Positions 1-10,320 of a stretch of 64,000 nt of DNA are shown in pieces. This stretch comes from Dimargaris cristalligena. Taxonomy: Eukaryota > Kickxellomycota > Dimargaritomycetes > Dimargaritales > Dimargaritaceae. Each line of letters opens with the position of its first letter. Position 1 is the first letter of the stretch. The notes under the pieces were generated by a model, which did no database searches, had not been told where the DNA came from, and saw only the letters and a list, made by a program, of their open reading frames with translations. The DNA lies in assembly GCA_027576995.1 (NCBI GenBank), contig JANBQC010000008.1, forward strand, positions 1 through 64,000, read 5' to 3'. The position numbers and the translations under genes are program-made.

Positions 1-503
1 CTTCCCATAGTCACCCCCAGTAGTATGGGATTATCCTATCATATATAACCCTTCCCCTTCTGGGTCCTACCCCTTTACATGAACTACTTGCGTACTGATC
101 TAAAGACTCTTCTGGCTACCAGCAGAGACTTCCAAGTCCTCATGGCTATCTAGTTGGCCTAGTTTATCTTACCCTAGTCTTAGTAGTATCCTTCTCTGGG
201 GACCTCCCTCTGGAGTTGCCCCTGCATATATATAACTGGACCCAACTGGGACTGGTTTTATTCCTTAGCTTATTCTTACCCTTAGTTTACCCCCAATAAA
301 CTCTATATATACTCACACCCCCATAGCTGACTAGTAAGTGTGCCCACTGCATATCCCTTATATATACTGGCTACTTAGCCTTAATTAGTTATTGTTATAC
401 CCTGTACCTGATGCTAGTAACTGCTTAGCTGAGCCTAAGCCCCACCTACCATTGGAAGCCTATTCTCAGGACTCTTGAAGGACTAAGAGTGGTTAACCTA
501 GGC
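1..503 (+). mobile_element. Solo LTR, family A, cut by window start
   Basis: Same family as the copies at 916-1467, 4271-4855, 19192-19730 and 25772-26355. Shared landmarks in order are a run resembling CCTATAGTCACCCC, a TATATATATA box followed by a motif like AACTGGACCCAACTGGGACT, an AATAAACTC poly(A)-type signal, and a 3' end reading GACTAAGAGTGGTTAACCT. The 5' part lies outside the window. A TATA box followed by AATAAA inside one repeat is the usual layout of a retroelement LTR. No coding sequence. Confidence 0.7.
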
Positions 504-915
504 AAAAACTGGGTACTTAATTCCCCTAGATATTTCCTAGCAATTAATTACTAATTTTTGGCTTGCTATAATTGATAATTTGCTTCTTCATTGGGTCATT
601 ACTAAACCCACCTTCTATATCTCAATGCCATCTTCACTCCAGCTCCACAGGAATTATGGTTAATAACACTGTCTCCCAAGCTTATGAATACCTATAACTA
701 TTATCATCCTCCCCACTACCTTGTAGAATGACCCTTACCACAGACATCAACATTCAGAAAAGTATATCAGTATTTGAGTATATTTGTGGGGTTCAAGTCA
801 TTTTCTATTCAATTGGCATTGCCGTTATAACACAGCAGACTGATAGTATGTAAATAAATATTTAACTTAAATAAGTGGTTTTATAAATAGGCCAATACTA
901 GCTATCTAAATATAC
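504..915. other. AT-rich spacer between two opposed LTRs
   Basis: About 410 bp between a forward and a reverse family A LTR. No open frame with coding character and no recognisable motif was seen. The flanking LTRs are in opposite orientation, so this is not the interior of a single retroelement. Confidence 0.5.
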
Positions 916-1467
916 TGTCACCTGAGTTACCCACTCTTAGTCCATCAAGAGTCCCAGGGGTAGGCTTCTAACAGTAAGTGGGGCTTAGGCTTGGCCAAGC
1001 TGGCTACTAGTGTTAGGGAGGGATTGGTATTAACCAAATAAAGGAGGAGTGAAGGCTGATGCAAGGGATGTGCAGCAGGCACACTTACTTGCTAATACAA
1101 GGGGTGAGCACATAATGAGTTTATTGGGGTAAACTATGGGGGTAAGGAATAAGCTAAGGAACTGAACCAGTCCCAGAGGGGCCTGGTTATTTATATGTGG
1201 GGACTGCTCATAATGAGGGGTCCTTTAAGAGTAATGGGATGACTAAAGAAGAGGTGAGGGGCAGGGCCTTGACTGGGGGGCTTGTATCCAGAAGACTTAA
1301 CTAAGAGAGAAGAAACATTAGATCAGCCAGTGGAGTATTGTGTGAGAAGCATTGGGGCCCAGTCATAGTGGGTTGTATAGTAAGGGGAGAGTAATACGGC
1401 ACAATAAGGCAAGATCAGATGGGCTGATCAGTTATTCCATATTTAGGGAGGATTAGGTAGGCCAACA
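916..1467 (-). mobile_element. Solo LTR, family A, with target-site duplication
   Basis: Reverse-oriented copy. On the + strand it opens TGTCACCTGAGTTACCC and closes GGCCAACA. It is flanked by the 5-bp direct repeat TATAC at 911-915 and 1468-1472, which is the expected footprint of integrase and shows the LTR boundaries directly. It has no internal region, so it most likely arose by LTR-LTR recombination that deleted the body of the element. Confidence 0.75.
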
Positions 1468-1623
1468 TATACATAAATGAATGAATAGTAATGCATTAGT
1501 GTATAGAGAGGGATGGGTGAATGGTAATATTGCTGGGAATAGTGGCCAGAAACTGGGGGGAGGGGTGTTGGTCTTGTTGCTTTGGGGTGGAGGGTGAGGG
1601 TAGTTCGTCATGCATGCTATAGG

Positions 1624-2249
1624 TGTGTTGGTATTGGGATTATCTAATCCACCACTAGGATTCAAAACATGGGTTAGTGTGCCCTGCTCAAGTGTAGAGC
1701 ACTGGGGCATGGATGGTGGTGTACCTAGGCCAGACAAAGGTGGGACACTAGGTCCAGAGGAACGAATGGGGAGACACAACATTGAAGAGAAAGTGTTAAG
1801 TGTTTATGTATTTTTGAGGGAAGAAATAAGTAAATTATTAGTTTTTATTGTTTTTATTGTTTTTATATAATAGTAATTGTGAAGAAAATAGGAATTATGA
1901 ACAAAATATTGTTTTCCATTGCAGGAAGAGGGCTCCCCGAACAGAGGTCGCAAATCCGTCATTATAAATAACACAGAATCTCATTAACAGGTTTAAATAC
2001 CATCATAATATCATCACAACACATGGCCGTTATCATGAGTATGAAATAACAAATTGGGAGTTGACTTCCCAAAAGGCGTGGAATATTTCTCATAAAATTT
2101 GTCATATCAATTGTAATTGTTAATATTTGATAAGAAAAACAGTCGTAAGTATTGTAATATTTGATGATTGTCGTGTTAACATAAGAATTGGCAGATGAAT
2201 TGATAGCCAGATACTGAAGGCTGTCAGCCAACATTCTCACGGCACTGCA
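1624..2249. mobile_element. Solo-LTR-like insertion of a second family (~626 bp)
   Basis: Begins TGTGTTGG and ends CACTGCA (TG...CA ends) and is bordered by TAGG at 1620-1623 and 2250-2253; the preceding A also matches if the duplication is counted as 5 bp. The uninterrupted site is preserved in the paralogous copy near 5164-5184 (GGCCTATAGAATGCATGAC), which demonstrates an insertion. It contains a T-rich stretch near 1846-1868 and no convincing ORF. No second copy was seen in the window. A MITE or another TG/CA-ended element is possible. Confidence 0.55.
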
Positions 2250-2254
2250 TAGGC

Positions 2255-2443
2255 CTAGTTCTGGGTGAAGCTCTTTCCCCTCTTGGCATTGCGGCAGATG
2301 AGGGTCTGTTCCTCACTACTACTGCAGTGCACCAGGGGCAAAGAGTGGGAAAGGGAAGAAGTGTCAGGCAGGCTGGCCAGGGCAAAAGCACACATGGCAA
2401 GGGTGGTGACAAGGAAGGTCTTGATGAAAGAAGTGGACTGCAT
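2255..2443 (-). CDS. Small secreted cysteine-containing protein, copy A
   Basis: 62 residues, unknown function. Residues 1-23 form a clear secretion signal: polar start MQSTSFIKT, hydrophobic core FLVTTLAMCAFALAS, and a likely cleavage site near ALAS-LPDT. The mature part is only about 38 residues, with two cysteines and a basic stretch AKRGK near the C-terminus that could be a dibasic processing site. It differs from copy B at about a dozen positions, and conservation of both frame and signal suggests the protein is or was used. A TATA box lies about 130 bp upstream. Small size, a signal peptide and a repeat-rich setting recall fungal secreted effectors or short peptides, but that is inference; no family was recognised. 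Confidence 0.55.
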   Translation of the reverse strand: MQSTSFIKTFLVTTLAMCAFALASLPDTSSLSHSLPLVHCSSSEEQTLICRNAKRGKSFTQN

Positions 2444-2573
2444 TATGAGGAGGGGGAAGTGGGAGTTTGAGTGGGGGAAGGGAGGAGTAAAAATATTGGA
2501 TTGGAATGAAGAAGTGAGGTAAATGAATGGGATGCTTGGATATTATTGAGAGTACTGGTGGGCAATTACCATC

Positions 2574-2581
2574 ATTTTATA
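2574..2581 (-). promoter_or_regulatory. TATA box of the small secreted-protein gene, copy A
   Basis: TATAAAAT read on the minus strand, about 130 bp upstream of the ATG at 2443. The same box and flanking bases occur in copy B at 4249-4256, so the promoter was part of the duplication. Confidence 0.5.
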
Positions 2582-2599
2582 CTGAAATTCTCAGAAGAT

Positions 2600-4248
2600 A
2601 GTAACAGGAAATACAAGAACTGGTTGGCCCCAAAAATGGTTGTCCCATCTTTAGTCACCAGCAATAAATTTACTATGCTTATAATATTGGTATTCCTGGC
2701 TGGAATATTGCTTAGGTGCACTATTATCCATTTCACTCAGTACTTTCTAAAGTTAAGTTAGGGGAGTTGACCAAAGTGCTACTCTGCTGGAAGAGATGGG
2801 ATTTAATGAGACTTCTCTTTCAAAGGTTTCTCGTAGAGGCTTTGTATTGCATCCTGTGACTCAGGGTCAGTCCCATCTAATCAATGGGGGAGACTAGTAG
2901 TATGTATTGGAATTTCCTGGACTTGGGCCACCTAGGTTGTTGTTACACCCCTTGGAGATTAACAGACTTATTAGTCTTCTTCTTAAAAGCCATAATTCCC
3001 TTTGATGGGACTATCCAAGCTAATAGCCATCCTCTTATGTGTTTAAGATATCCTACTTGACTTCTCGTAAACCATCTTTTCCATGGAGAGGATCAACCAA
3101 TTGAGGGAACAATACAATGTGGTAAAATAAAGGGAGATGGTTAGGATATTCTATAGTGCAATTTATAGCAACCACTTGACTTGAAAAAAGGCTATCATGG
3201 ATTATTTTTATCCTGCCAGAGGAATGATTAGCCAAAGTCCAATAGATGTTTTAATCAAAATCAAAGGGGAAAGCAGGTGAAGAAGTACATGCATCCTCTC
3301 CAACAAATCTACAGTCACTTGTTGGATTCTGCACCTTTGTTCACAAATAACAAATATATAAAGATGAGTATGATGGACAGAAGGGTATTGTTTTACTTCA
3401 CTGCTACAGCCTTATGGCCAAGGGAGAAGGGGGAGAATGTGTTTATTTACATCTTTTTGCAAAGGTCTGGATGGTGGTGACCCGGATTGACTAGCCATAG
3501 TGCCCCCATAGTTCTCTAACCTGGGGCATAGGTTTTTACTACTCATTAAACATGGAGGCTGGCTATCCTCAGCTCAGTGGCTCACTTGTATAGGTGGGGG
3601 TGCACCATAAATTATTGCAGGACTAACTTTGTAGCCTTGCTTCATGGTAGCTTAGCAGTTTTGGTCTGTTACAGGATGGCTTATATTATTAGTTGGAGGG
3701 AGGATATGACTTTCCACCAGTTAAGTGCTGTATACATGTTTGCCCCTAAATAACTAGCTATACAGGTTAATATGTATATATATATATATATATATTTAAA
3801 GGGATTCTAGTAGGGCCCATTTTCTAAGCTACGCAAACCAAACAGGGGAATTATGGGGTTAAGCAACAGGGTGGTCTGGTAGGCAGTTCAATAGTAGGGA
3901 TTCCAGGACCCATTCCAATTGGTTGTTTCTTACAAAGCTGTCAATCTAAACTGTGTCATTATTGAGGGTGGAAAAGAACTAAATTTACAATATAGCCCAA
4001 CTTCTCACTGTAATGCTATGTTGTATTGACTGTGCTGAAGCTATGCCTTTATTGCAGGGGTGTATAATTAGCTGAAGAGTGAAAAAGTAGGTAGTTGAGG
4101 AATTAGCTGATTGTCCCCTGCCAACCTCAATAAATTAGCATATAGTAGAGCATAGTCTGGACAGTGTTTCATTGTTGAGTGACTAGAGAAATACACAATA
4201 AACTGGCCACTAAGGAGTGGTAGCTCATTAACCTTCTGGCCACTCTAA
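2600..4248. other. Long AT-rich spacer, no gene seen
   Basis: Only short ORFs without coding character. A (TA)n run lies at about 3773-3795. No LTR of the two recognised families is present here. Confidence 0.5.
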
Positions 4249-4256
4249 TATAAAAT
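4249..4256 (+). promoter_or_regulatory. TATA box of copy B, displaced by an LTR
   Basis: TATAAAAT, identical to the copy A box. Here it is about 720 bp from the ATG because a 585 bp LTR sits between them. The LTR carries its own TATATATATA box near 4577 that could substitute. Confidence 0.45.
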
Positions 4257-4270
4257 ACTGGTATCTGCCC

Positions 4271-4855
4271 TATCAACCCTCCTAATCTGACAATCTAAAC
4301 CTAATAATTGCCCATCCTTATTAGGCCTTATAGTGCCATACTAACCCCCCCCCTATAGTCACCCCTGGTACTATGGGGTCATCAGTTATTATATAACTCT
4401 ACTCATTCCAACTCCAATACTTTGCACCCCAAAACACTCAACTTACCAATCCAAGTCTCTTCCAGTTCCCATGAGGGTCTTCCCAATGTGAAGCCATCCA
4501 GTCAGATTCTTTACCTATCCATACCTTAACCTTAGTAGTATTTCCCTTGGGACCTCCCTCTGGAGCTGTCCCCACATATATATAACCAGGCCCCACTGGG
4601 ACTGGTTCAATTCCTTAGCTTATTCACATCCCCCAGTTTACCTTAATAAACTCTATATATGCTCACCCCCCCATACTAACTAGTAAGTGTACCCACTGCA
4701 TGTCCCTTGCATTTACCTGCATTATCCTTTATTGGTTAGTATTACACCCCTATCCTGATACTAGTAGCCTACTTGGCTAAGTCTAAGCCCTGCCTACTGT
4801 TAGAAGCCTATCCTCAGGACTCTTGATGGACTAAGAGTGGTTAACCTGAGTGACA
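4271..4855 (+). mobile_element. Solo LTR, family A, inserted in the leader of copy B
   Basis: 585 bp, beginning TATCAACCC (a mutated TGTCA start) and ending GAGTGACA. It is bounded by the 5-bp repeat TGCCC at 4266-4270 and 4856-4860. Copy A has a single TGCCC at the same place, which proves the insertion. Internal landmarks are TATATATATAACCAGGCCCC near 4577, AATAAACTC near 4644 and the conserved 3' end GACTAAGAGTGGTTAACC. Confidence 0.8.
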
Positions 4856-4976
4856 TGCCCACCAGTATTCTCAATATTATCTAAGCATCCCATCCATTTA
4901 CCTCACTTCTTCATTCCAATCCAATATTTTTACTCCTCCCTTCCCCCACTCAAACTCCCACTTTCTTATCCTCATA

Positions 4977-5165
4977 ATGCAGTCTGCTTCTTTCATCAAG
5001 ACCTTCCTTGTCACTGCCCTTGCCATGTGTGCTTTTGCCCTAGCCAGCCTGCCTGACACTTATGCCCTTTCCCACTCTTTGCCCCTGGTGCACTGCAGAG
5101 GTAATGAGGAAAAGACCCTTATCCACTGTGATGCTAAGAGGGGAAAGGGCTTCACCCAGAACTAG
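4977..5165 (+). CDS. Small secreted cysteine-containing protein, copy B
   Basis: 62 residues, paralogue of the gene at 2255-2443. Signal peptide at residues 1-23 (MQSASFIKT, then the core FLVTALAMCAFALAS), short mature peptide of about 38 residues with two cysteines, and the ending AKRGKGFTQN. The length, reading frame and signal sequence are identical in layout to copy A, while the middle of the mature peptide varies most. The 5' leader is pyrimidine-rich and interrupted further upstream by an LTR, so expression may have changed. Function unknown. Confidence 0.55.
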   Translation: MQSASFIKTFLVTALAMCAFALASLPDTYALSHSLPLVHCRGNEEKTLIHCDAKRGKGFTQN

Positions 5166-5290
5166 GCCTATAGAATGCATGACAAACTACCACCATCCTC
5201 CACCCTAAAGCAACAAGACCAACACCCCTCCCTCCGGTTTCTGGCCACTATTTCCAGCAACATTACCATCTGTGGTGAACTTACCACATT

Positions 5291-5929
5291 TTTTACCTAC
5301 TTTTATTTTAATCCATTTTTTGCACTTATCGGAAGTACACCCCAGATGAGTGAATGGGCCCCTGCCCCTGATGAGTATAGTCATTTTTCCTCTATTTTCA
5401 TTATTATATGGTTTTTCCTATTATTATATTTTATACCCTTGACTGTGATGCACCCCTGCCCCTGGCCCGACTGCACCCCTGTTCAAAGAATAGCCAACAA
5501 TAGCTTTCTCCCTTTCTTTTTATCCCTTCTATTATTTCACATTGAATTTATCTGTTACCCAAGTATTACCTATCCTTTGTGATGACTAATATTATTATCT
5601 GGGAACCCCCCTCCCTTTCCCTCTGCTTAGTCATCCAATATTCTGGGACCTTCTCTCCCTTTCTCTATTATCCATCTATCTTTTCATTTAGGCTTCCTCT
5701 TTCGAGTATAAATACTCCCACTTACTACCACCTCTTGGAATAGCAAGTCTATCACCTTTCCCTTTTATCACCTATCTTTTTGAATAAAGTTCAGTTTTCA
5801 AGGATTTGAGTTCAGTTCTTTACAGGGGGTAATATATGAGGTGATCTTGGGCCAGTGGGTGTGGTTATGAGAATAATGATGACATAATGAGGCCTAATCC
5901 TGTTGAACAGGGGAAACTGGATTAAGGTT
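5291..5929. other. AT-rich spacer with promoter-like and poly(A)-like motifs
   Basis: A palindromic GAGTATAAATACTC at about 5706 is followed about 80 bp later by GAATAAAGTTCAG. That spacing recalls the TATA box and poly(A) signal of an LTR, but no second copy or target-site duplication was found. A 135-codon open frame at 5175-5582 overlaps this area and has no coding character. Confidence 0.3.
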
Positions 5930-6285
5930 AATCACCTAAGGTATTAAGTACCCTATTAGTCTAATTCCTACTAATTATTATTATTATTAGCATCTCTCTT
6001 AGGATACTCCATCTGAAGCTGTCACTATTTATACATAGTAGACCACTATTGGGACCTATTGGTTCCCTAACATATCCTTATACATTTATTTCAACAAACT
6101 TCTAATATGCACCCCCCATCCCTGACATAGTAAGTGTGTATCTGTGTGCTACCCTGTATGCTTAGCTCTCCTATACCCTACAAGTTAGCCTGAGTGCCAG
6201 CTATCCTTGCCCCTGTGGGATTACTGTTTGAAGCCCATCCATGTAGTCTTTAAAAGGCTAAGTGTGGTTAACATGTGCAACAGGT
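5930..6285 (+). mobile_element. Divergent LTR relic, probably family A
   Basis: Shares the order of family A landmarks (GACCACTATTGGGACC, a CCATCCCTGACATAGTAAGTGTG segment and the terminal AAGTGTGGTTAACA) at much lower identity. The 5' boundary is unclear and no target-site duplication was seen. Confidence 0.4.
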
Positions 6286-6642
6286 AAGTTGGAGGGGGGG
6301 TTAATATATAAAGGCGTAAGCTTGATTCCAAAGGGGTTACAGGGGATGTCAATGAGATATAAAAAAGGAATGCTGAGACTGACTCAAAGTTCACTTTAGA
6401 GGCCCATTTAATAGGTTATATAGACTATATTTGATCATGAAAGGAAGTTAATAGATTACAATATGGTTTGGAAAAGATGGGTTCATAGTGGGGTAAAAAT
6501 AAAAGGCGATATTCGCATTATTAAATGCCAAATGGCAGACGTCCCTGATTAAAATAGAAGTAAGAGAACTGGCGGGGAACTCGAAATATATATTTATATC
6601 GACATTTAAATTTATAAAGAAAGCAACAAAAAAATATCTACA

Positions 6643-7429
6643 CTAACGATCACCCTGTTGGGTATAGTGGGAAATATCTTGGTGATAATTTTGGATTTCT
6701 TTGGTAAGGTGTTTGTCGAGGACCTCTCGAACCAAGTGCACACTGGTCTGGAGATCCGCCACCTGCGTCTCGAGTCGCTCGTTAGCCGTCGTTTGACGTT
6801 GCATTTCCTCCCGCAATGCGACATTATCCTGTTCCAACTGGGCTAACGTGTCATCGACGAGGTTTTTACGGTCGCGGGCGGCCAAACGGGAACGTTGGTT
6901 TTCGAATAAAATGACACTGCCCGCCACACTAAAAATGATGGCCTCGCTTAGGAAATTGGCGCCCGTTTCGATGGCTTTGGCATCGTTGAGGGGTCGGATG
7001 TGGTCCTGTTTATAGCCAAAGAACCGCATTTTAAGGTTCATTTCCACCCGGTGGCCGGTTTGCGCTAAACTAATGCATACTTTACGGAAATTGGGGTGGC
7101 TTTTGGCCTGGGATTTGATGGAGTTGGCGACTAGTCAAGGGATGGCGGGAGGTAGTAGTAGTAGCGGTGGTGGTGGTTGTGGTTCGAATTGTAGTTGTGG
7201 CTGTTAATTTATGCAATAACGTGGTAAACACCTCGAGCACCGGTCAGTACGTCCGAGGGTCAGGAATAATAAGGTCCTAGGAAATAGACTGTGGAGGAGG
7301 GTGAGGAAGAAGTACAGCCTGAGCAGTGGATGGGGCCGATTCAAGCGGGACGGTGGAGGTAGTAGAGGGGTACTTACTCGGTTTGGCAATGGTCCGAATC
7401 AGCAGTGACGCGAATTTTATAGTGCTCAT
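6643..7429 (-). CDS. OPA3: OPA3 family mitochondrial protein (2 exons)
   Basis: Exons 7429-7378 and 7130-6643, joined across a 246 bp GTAAGT...CTAG intron; 179 residues, the same length as human OPA3. The start MSTIKFASLLIRTIAKP matches the family's N-terminal mitochondrial segment, and the frame continues as IANSIKSQAKSHPNFR. The conserved core follows: AQTGHRVEMNLKMRF, then IRPLNDAKAIETGANFLSE, and a hydrophobic stretch AIIFSVAGSVILFE (about residues 93-106). The C-terminal third is a heptad-like coiled coil with many E, Q and L residues. OPA3 proteins sit at mitochondrial membranes and affect morphology and lipid metabolism; the biochemical role is unsettled. Both splice junctions restore family sequence, so the model is firm. 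Confidence 0.93.
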
Positions 7430-7710
7430 GGTCAGTATAGAGGTATAAAAAAAGTCGTAGATACGTTGGTTGCCTGGGCTTAAGGCTCTAGGGTTCAAGG
7501 AACTCAAACAGGGTCAGCGGATGGGCCAATGCAACGGGTTCGCGAATTCGCTATAAGTAGTAGGTGGATAAACGGTGGATAAGGTGAGAGAATATAGCTG
7601 AGGAAAAGTCCTATTGAATGCACTAGGGTCAGACTTGAGGGACCAGCCAGGTCTGCTCACCCTTATTGCTATTGGGCCATTATTGGGCGGAGTATACTTG
7701 TGGGTTGTGT

Positions 7711-7890
7711 ATGCGTCAGTTCATTGCGTTAGTTACGACGGGGTATATGGGACTTGTGGCGCAGCCCGTACCTCCAATTTGGCAGCGTCTTTCCAGGTCA
7801 GCATATAGGGTATTAGAAGCACCAGTTAATTATCCCCTAGTAACAGGAGCTGGAATTGGCAGTGTGGCAGTGGTGGGTTATTATGGATAG
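7711..7890 (+). CDS. Possible 59-residue hydrophobic protein
   Basis: Open frame beginning MRQFIALVTTGYMG with a second hydrophobic stretch YPLVTGAGIGSVAVVGYYG ending just before the stop. It lies about 280 bp from, and divergent to, OPA3. Size, a basic first residue and glycine-rich membrane-like segment would suit a small mitochondrial inner-membrane protein, but no family was recognised. It could also be chance or an exon of a longer gene, since a CAG|GTCAGC donor-like site lies inside. Confidence 0.25.
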   Translation: MRQFIALVTTGYMGLVAQPVPPIWQRLSRSAYRVLEAPVNYPLVTGAGIGSVAVVGYYG

Positions 7891-9064
7891 GCTTCGTCAT
7901 CCTGGAGATATATCAGGTCAGCCGCTGGGGATTAGGTGTCACGTGATTTGAGTCCAATGACCTGCTGAGGTAGGTATTTCCCCAACCAACCAAGTCACGC
8001 TGACTTGGCGGGATAGAATGGGGGAGGGACATCCTCACCCAATACTTCTCTACATGCCACCGTTATTATCTCCATGGAGCTATGAATTGTAGAAAAGAAG
8101 CCACATAGTGGTTATTATGGTATAGCAGATATAATAGATACACCCAAATAAAATAGTCTCTAGCTGAGATCTCGACATAGCAAAGCTGTTCAGTGGGCCT
8201 TGCACACCACAGTACGCTTGAAGGAGGTGTTGAATTGGCCAGGTGTTGCTATACTCGTATAGAAAACATCGGAATAAGCAAAGTATTAGTAAATCTAATG
8301 GCTAGGGACAAAGCCCAAAACGCTTCACGCGCGGGTGAGGATGTGGATAGTTCATTAAATAGGAGCATGAAGGGCCAAGAAGAAGTAGTAGATTGCGTAC
8401 ATATAGGCCAATCGACGAGTCCTCCCAAGGGATTGTAGAGAACACCTGTTGTATAGTGTAGTGGTTTCCCCAAACCCAAACCCAGACCCAACCATCACTA
8501 TCATACTGACTATGCGGGAGCCAGTAGGAGAGGAGAGTAATAGTATAGTCCCTTCCTCCCCACTTTCTGCTAGGCAGTTGAATCTGCCCCACCAGCCCTC
8601 TCACTCTCTCCCCTCACCTCTCTCATACCAAACGACTTTGATCTTGCTCTATTTGGTAGTTGTCCTTCTATCTTGAATTGCGCCGATCTTGCCGCTCATC
8701 TAGTCGTTTCCTTACTTATATATTTTCTCGTTTCCCTTGTGTGGCTCTCATTACCCGCAATGTAAGTCCCCGAGAAGCGGCGACCCTCTTCTACTTGCTC
8801 GATTCATCAAAAACAACTCCAGCCTGTCTCGAACCCTCTGGATTCCAAGCCGGAGCCGTACGGGGAACCCTTCCCCTTCGAATCTCACACAGGGAGGGTG
8901 GTGGTAATTCCCCCGCCCGTCGATTGAAGATTCAATCTGTTTGACTTATAGTCTATTAGACAGGAGAGAAGAACTGACCAAGTTGACTAAACCTGACTGC
9001 ATATATGCCTGCTTGCCCTTTTTTTTTCTATACAACCTCACCCGACCGCAAATCCCCTTGTAGC
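7891..9064. other. Spacer and 5' region of ATP3
   Basis: No supported gene. The segment 8560-9060 is pyrimidine-rich, typical of the region upstream of a strongly expressed fungal gene, and ends about 10 bases before the ATP3 start. A CACGTGA (E-box-like) motif occurs near 7939. Confidence 0.4.
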
Positions 9065-10320
9065 ATGTCTTCCGCTCTTACTACTGGCCGCAGCCTCATG
9101 GCCGCCATTCCCCAGGCCTCCGTGAAGTAGGTCCAGCTATATATATATATATATATATTATTCGGTTTATATTAGGTTCATTATAACCGGTACTGGGTCA
9201 CCCCCCCCCCGCGCGCGCACTATAACATATGTTAAATAGATTGGGGCACCGTATACTAACAGTCTTTATTCGACACCACCTCTCGTCTAATTATCTACCC
9301 TCTTCACACCACCATCAGTGCCCAACAGGCCCGTAACATGGCTACCCTTCGTGAAGGTAAGTATATTATTGATTACAATTCCCCCCTATATATTCCAATA
9401 TGCGATAAATTAACCCGAATCACCACTATATTCACGACTGGACCCAATACCCTCTCGGCCGGCCACTCACCCACACTATGATTTATCTTGATACCCCCCC
9501 CACACACGTCTACAACCACACCCTGGCCTACCCAGTGCAAATGCGCCTCAAGTCTATTTCCAACATCTCCAAGATTACCAAGTCCATGAAGATGATTTCC
9601 TCCACCAAGATGGCCCGTGCTCAGAAGAGTATGACCCAGGCCCGCCAGTGGGGTTTGACTTCCCAGGCCTTCGTGGATAACGCCGAAGTGGCCCCTGACG
9701 CCGCCCAGAAGACCCTGTACCTGACCGTCTCGTCCGACAGCGGTCTGTGCGGTGGTATCCACAGCAGCGTCTCCAAGCGGACCAAGAAGGCCCTCGCGGA
9801 GGACCCCGAAGCCGGTTTGATGATCATCGGTGACAAGGCCAAGGCCCAACTGCAGCGTGTGTACCGCGACCGCATTTCCATGTCCTTCAGCCAAGTGGGT
9901 AAGAATGTCCCCAGTTTTGCCGAATCCTGCGCCATCACTGACTGCATCCAGGCCCAGAACACCGAGTTCGACCAGATCAACATCGTCTACAACCACTTCA
10001 ACTCGGTCATTTCGTACGAGTCCCGCATCATCCCCGTGTACACCGAAAGCGCCCTGGTTTCGGCCTCCAAGTTCTCCGCCTACGAAGTTGAAGACGACAC
10101 TCTATCCAACCTTCAGGAGTTCCTGATGGCCAACTCCATCCACTGGGCCCTGGTCGAAGGTCACGCTTCCGAAATGGCCGCTAAACGTACCGCTATGGAA
10201 AACGCTACCAAGAATGCCACGGACATGATCGACCGACTGACCATGATTTACAACCGTGGTCGCCAGGCCGTCATTACCAACGAGCTGGTGGAAATTATCA
10301 CTGGTGCTTCTGCCCTTTAA
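9065..10320 (+). CDS. ATP3: F1 ATP synthase gamma subunit, mitochondrial (3 exons)
   Basis: Exons 9065-9126, 9319-9356 and 9536-10320; introns begin GTAGGT and GTAAGT and end CAG. The joined frame gives 294 residues. An N-terminal presequence (MSSALTTGRSLMAAIPQ) is followed by AQQARNMATLREVQMRLKSI and then the conserved KITKSMKMISSTKMARAQ helix. The C-terminus MIYNRGRQAVITNELVEII is the family signature that forms the other half of the rotating coiled coil. The protein is the central stalk that couples proton flow through F0 to ATP synthesis in F1. Yeast Atp3 is slightly longer, mainly in the presequence. Codon use is strongly C/G-ending, fitting high expression. Exon 2 is only 38 nt, but both its junctions restore conserved sequence. 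Confidence 0.95.

Larger units (their letters stand above)
1520..2600 (-). repeat. Inverted segmental duplicate, copy A
   Basis: Read on the minus strand, about 2590-2250 and then 1623-1520 matches 4235-5290 of the plus strand (copy B) nearly base for base. The match covers a TATA box, 5' leader, a 62-codon ORF and about 100 bp of 3' flank. In this copy the 3' flank is split at 1624-2249 by an inserted LTR-like element. In copy B the leader is split instead, by a family A LTR. Each copy therefore supplies the empty site for the insertion in the other. Confidence 0.8.
4235..5290 (+). repeat. Inverted segmental duplicate, copy B
   Basis: Partner of the minus-strand copy at 1520-2600. Shared sequence runs from the TATA box (4249) to TGCCC (4266-4270), resumes at 4856 after the inserted LTR, then continues through the ORF at 4977-5165 to about 5270. 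The 3' flank, CCACCCTAAAGCAACAAGAC and onward, matches the minus strand of 1540-1600. Divergence is modest (mostly transitions), so the duplication is not ancient. Confidence 0.8.

Noticed and set aside
5175..5582. 135-codon plus-strand open frame
   Set aside because: Starts in the duplicated 3' flank, is not preserved in copy A, and has AT-rich non-coding composition with no motif.
8800..8900. Possible tRNA around TTCGAATC
   Set aside because: The five bases on each side of the putative T loop do not pair on either strand.
9373..9996. 207-codon minus-strand frame
   Set aside because: Shadow of ATP3 caused by its codon bias; the plus-strand product is a clear ATP synthase gamma subunit.
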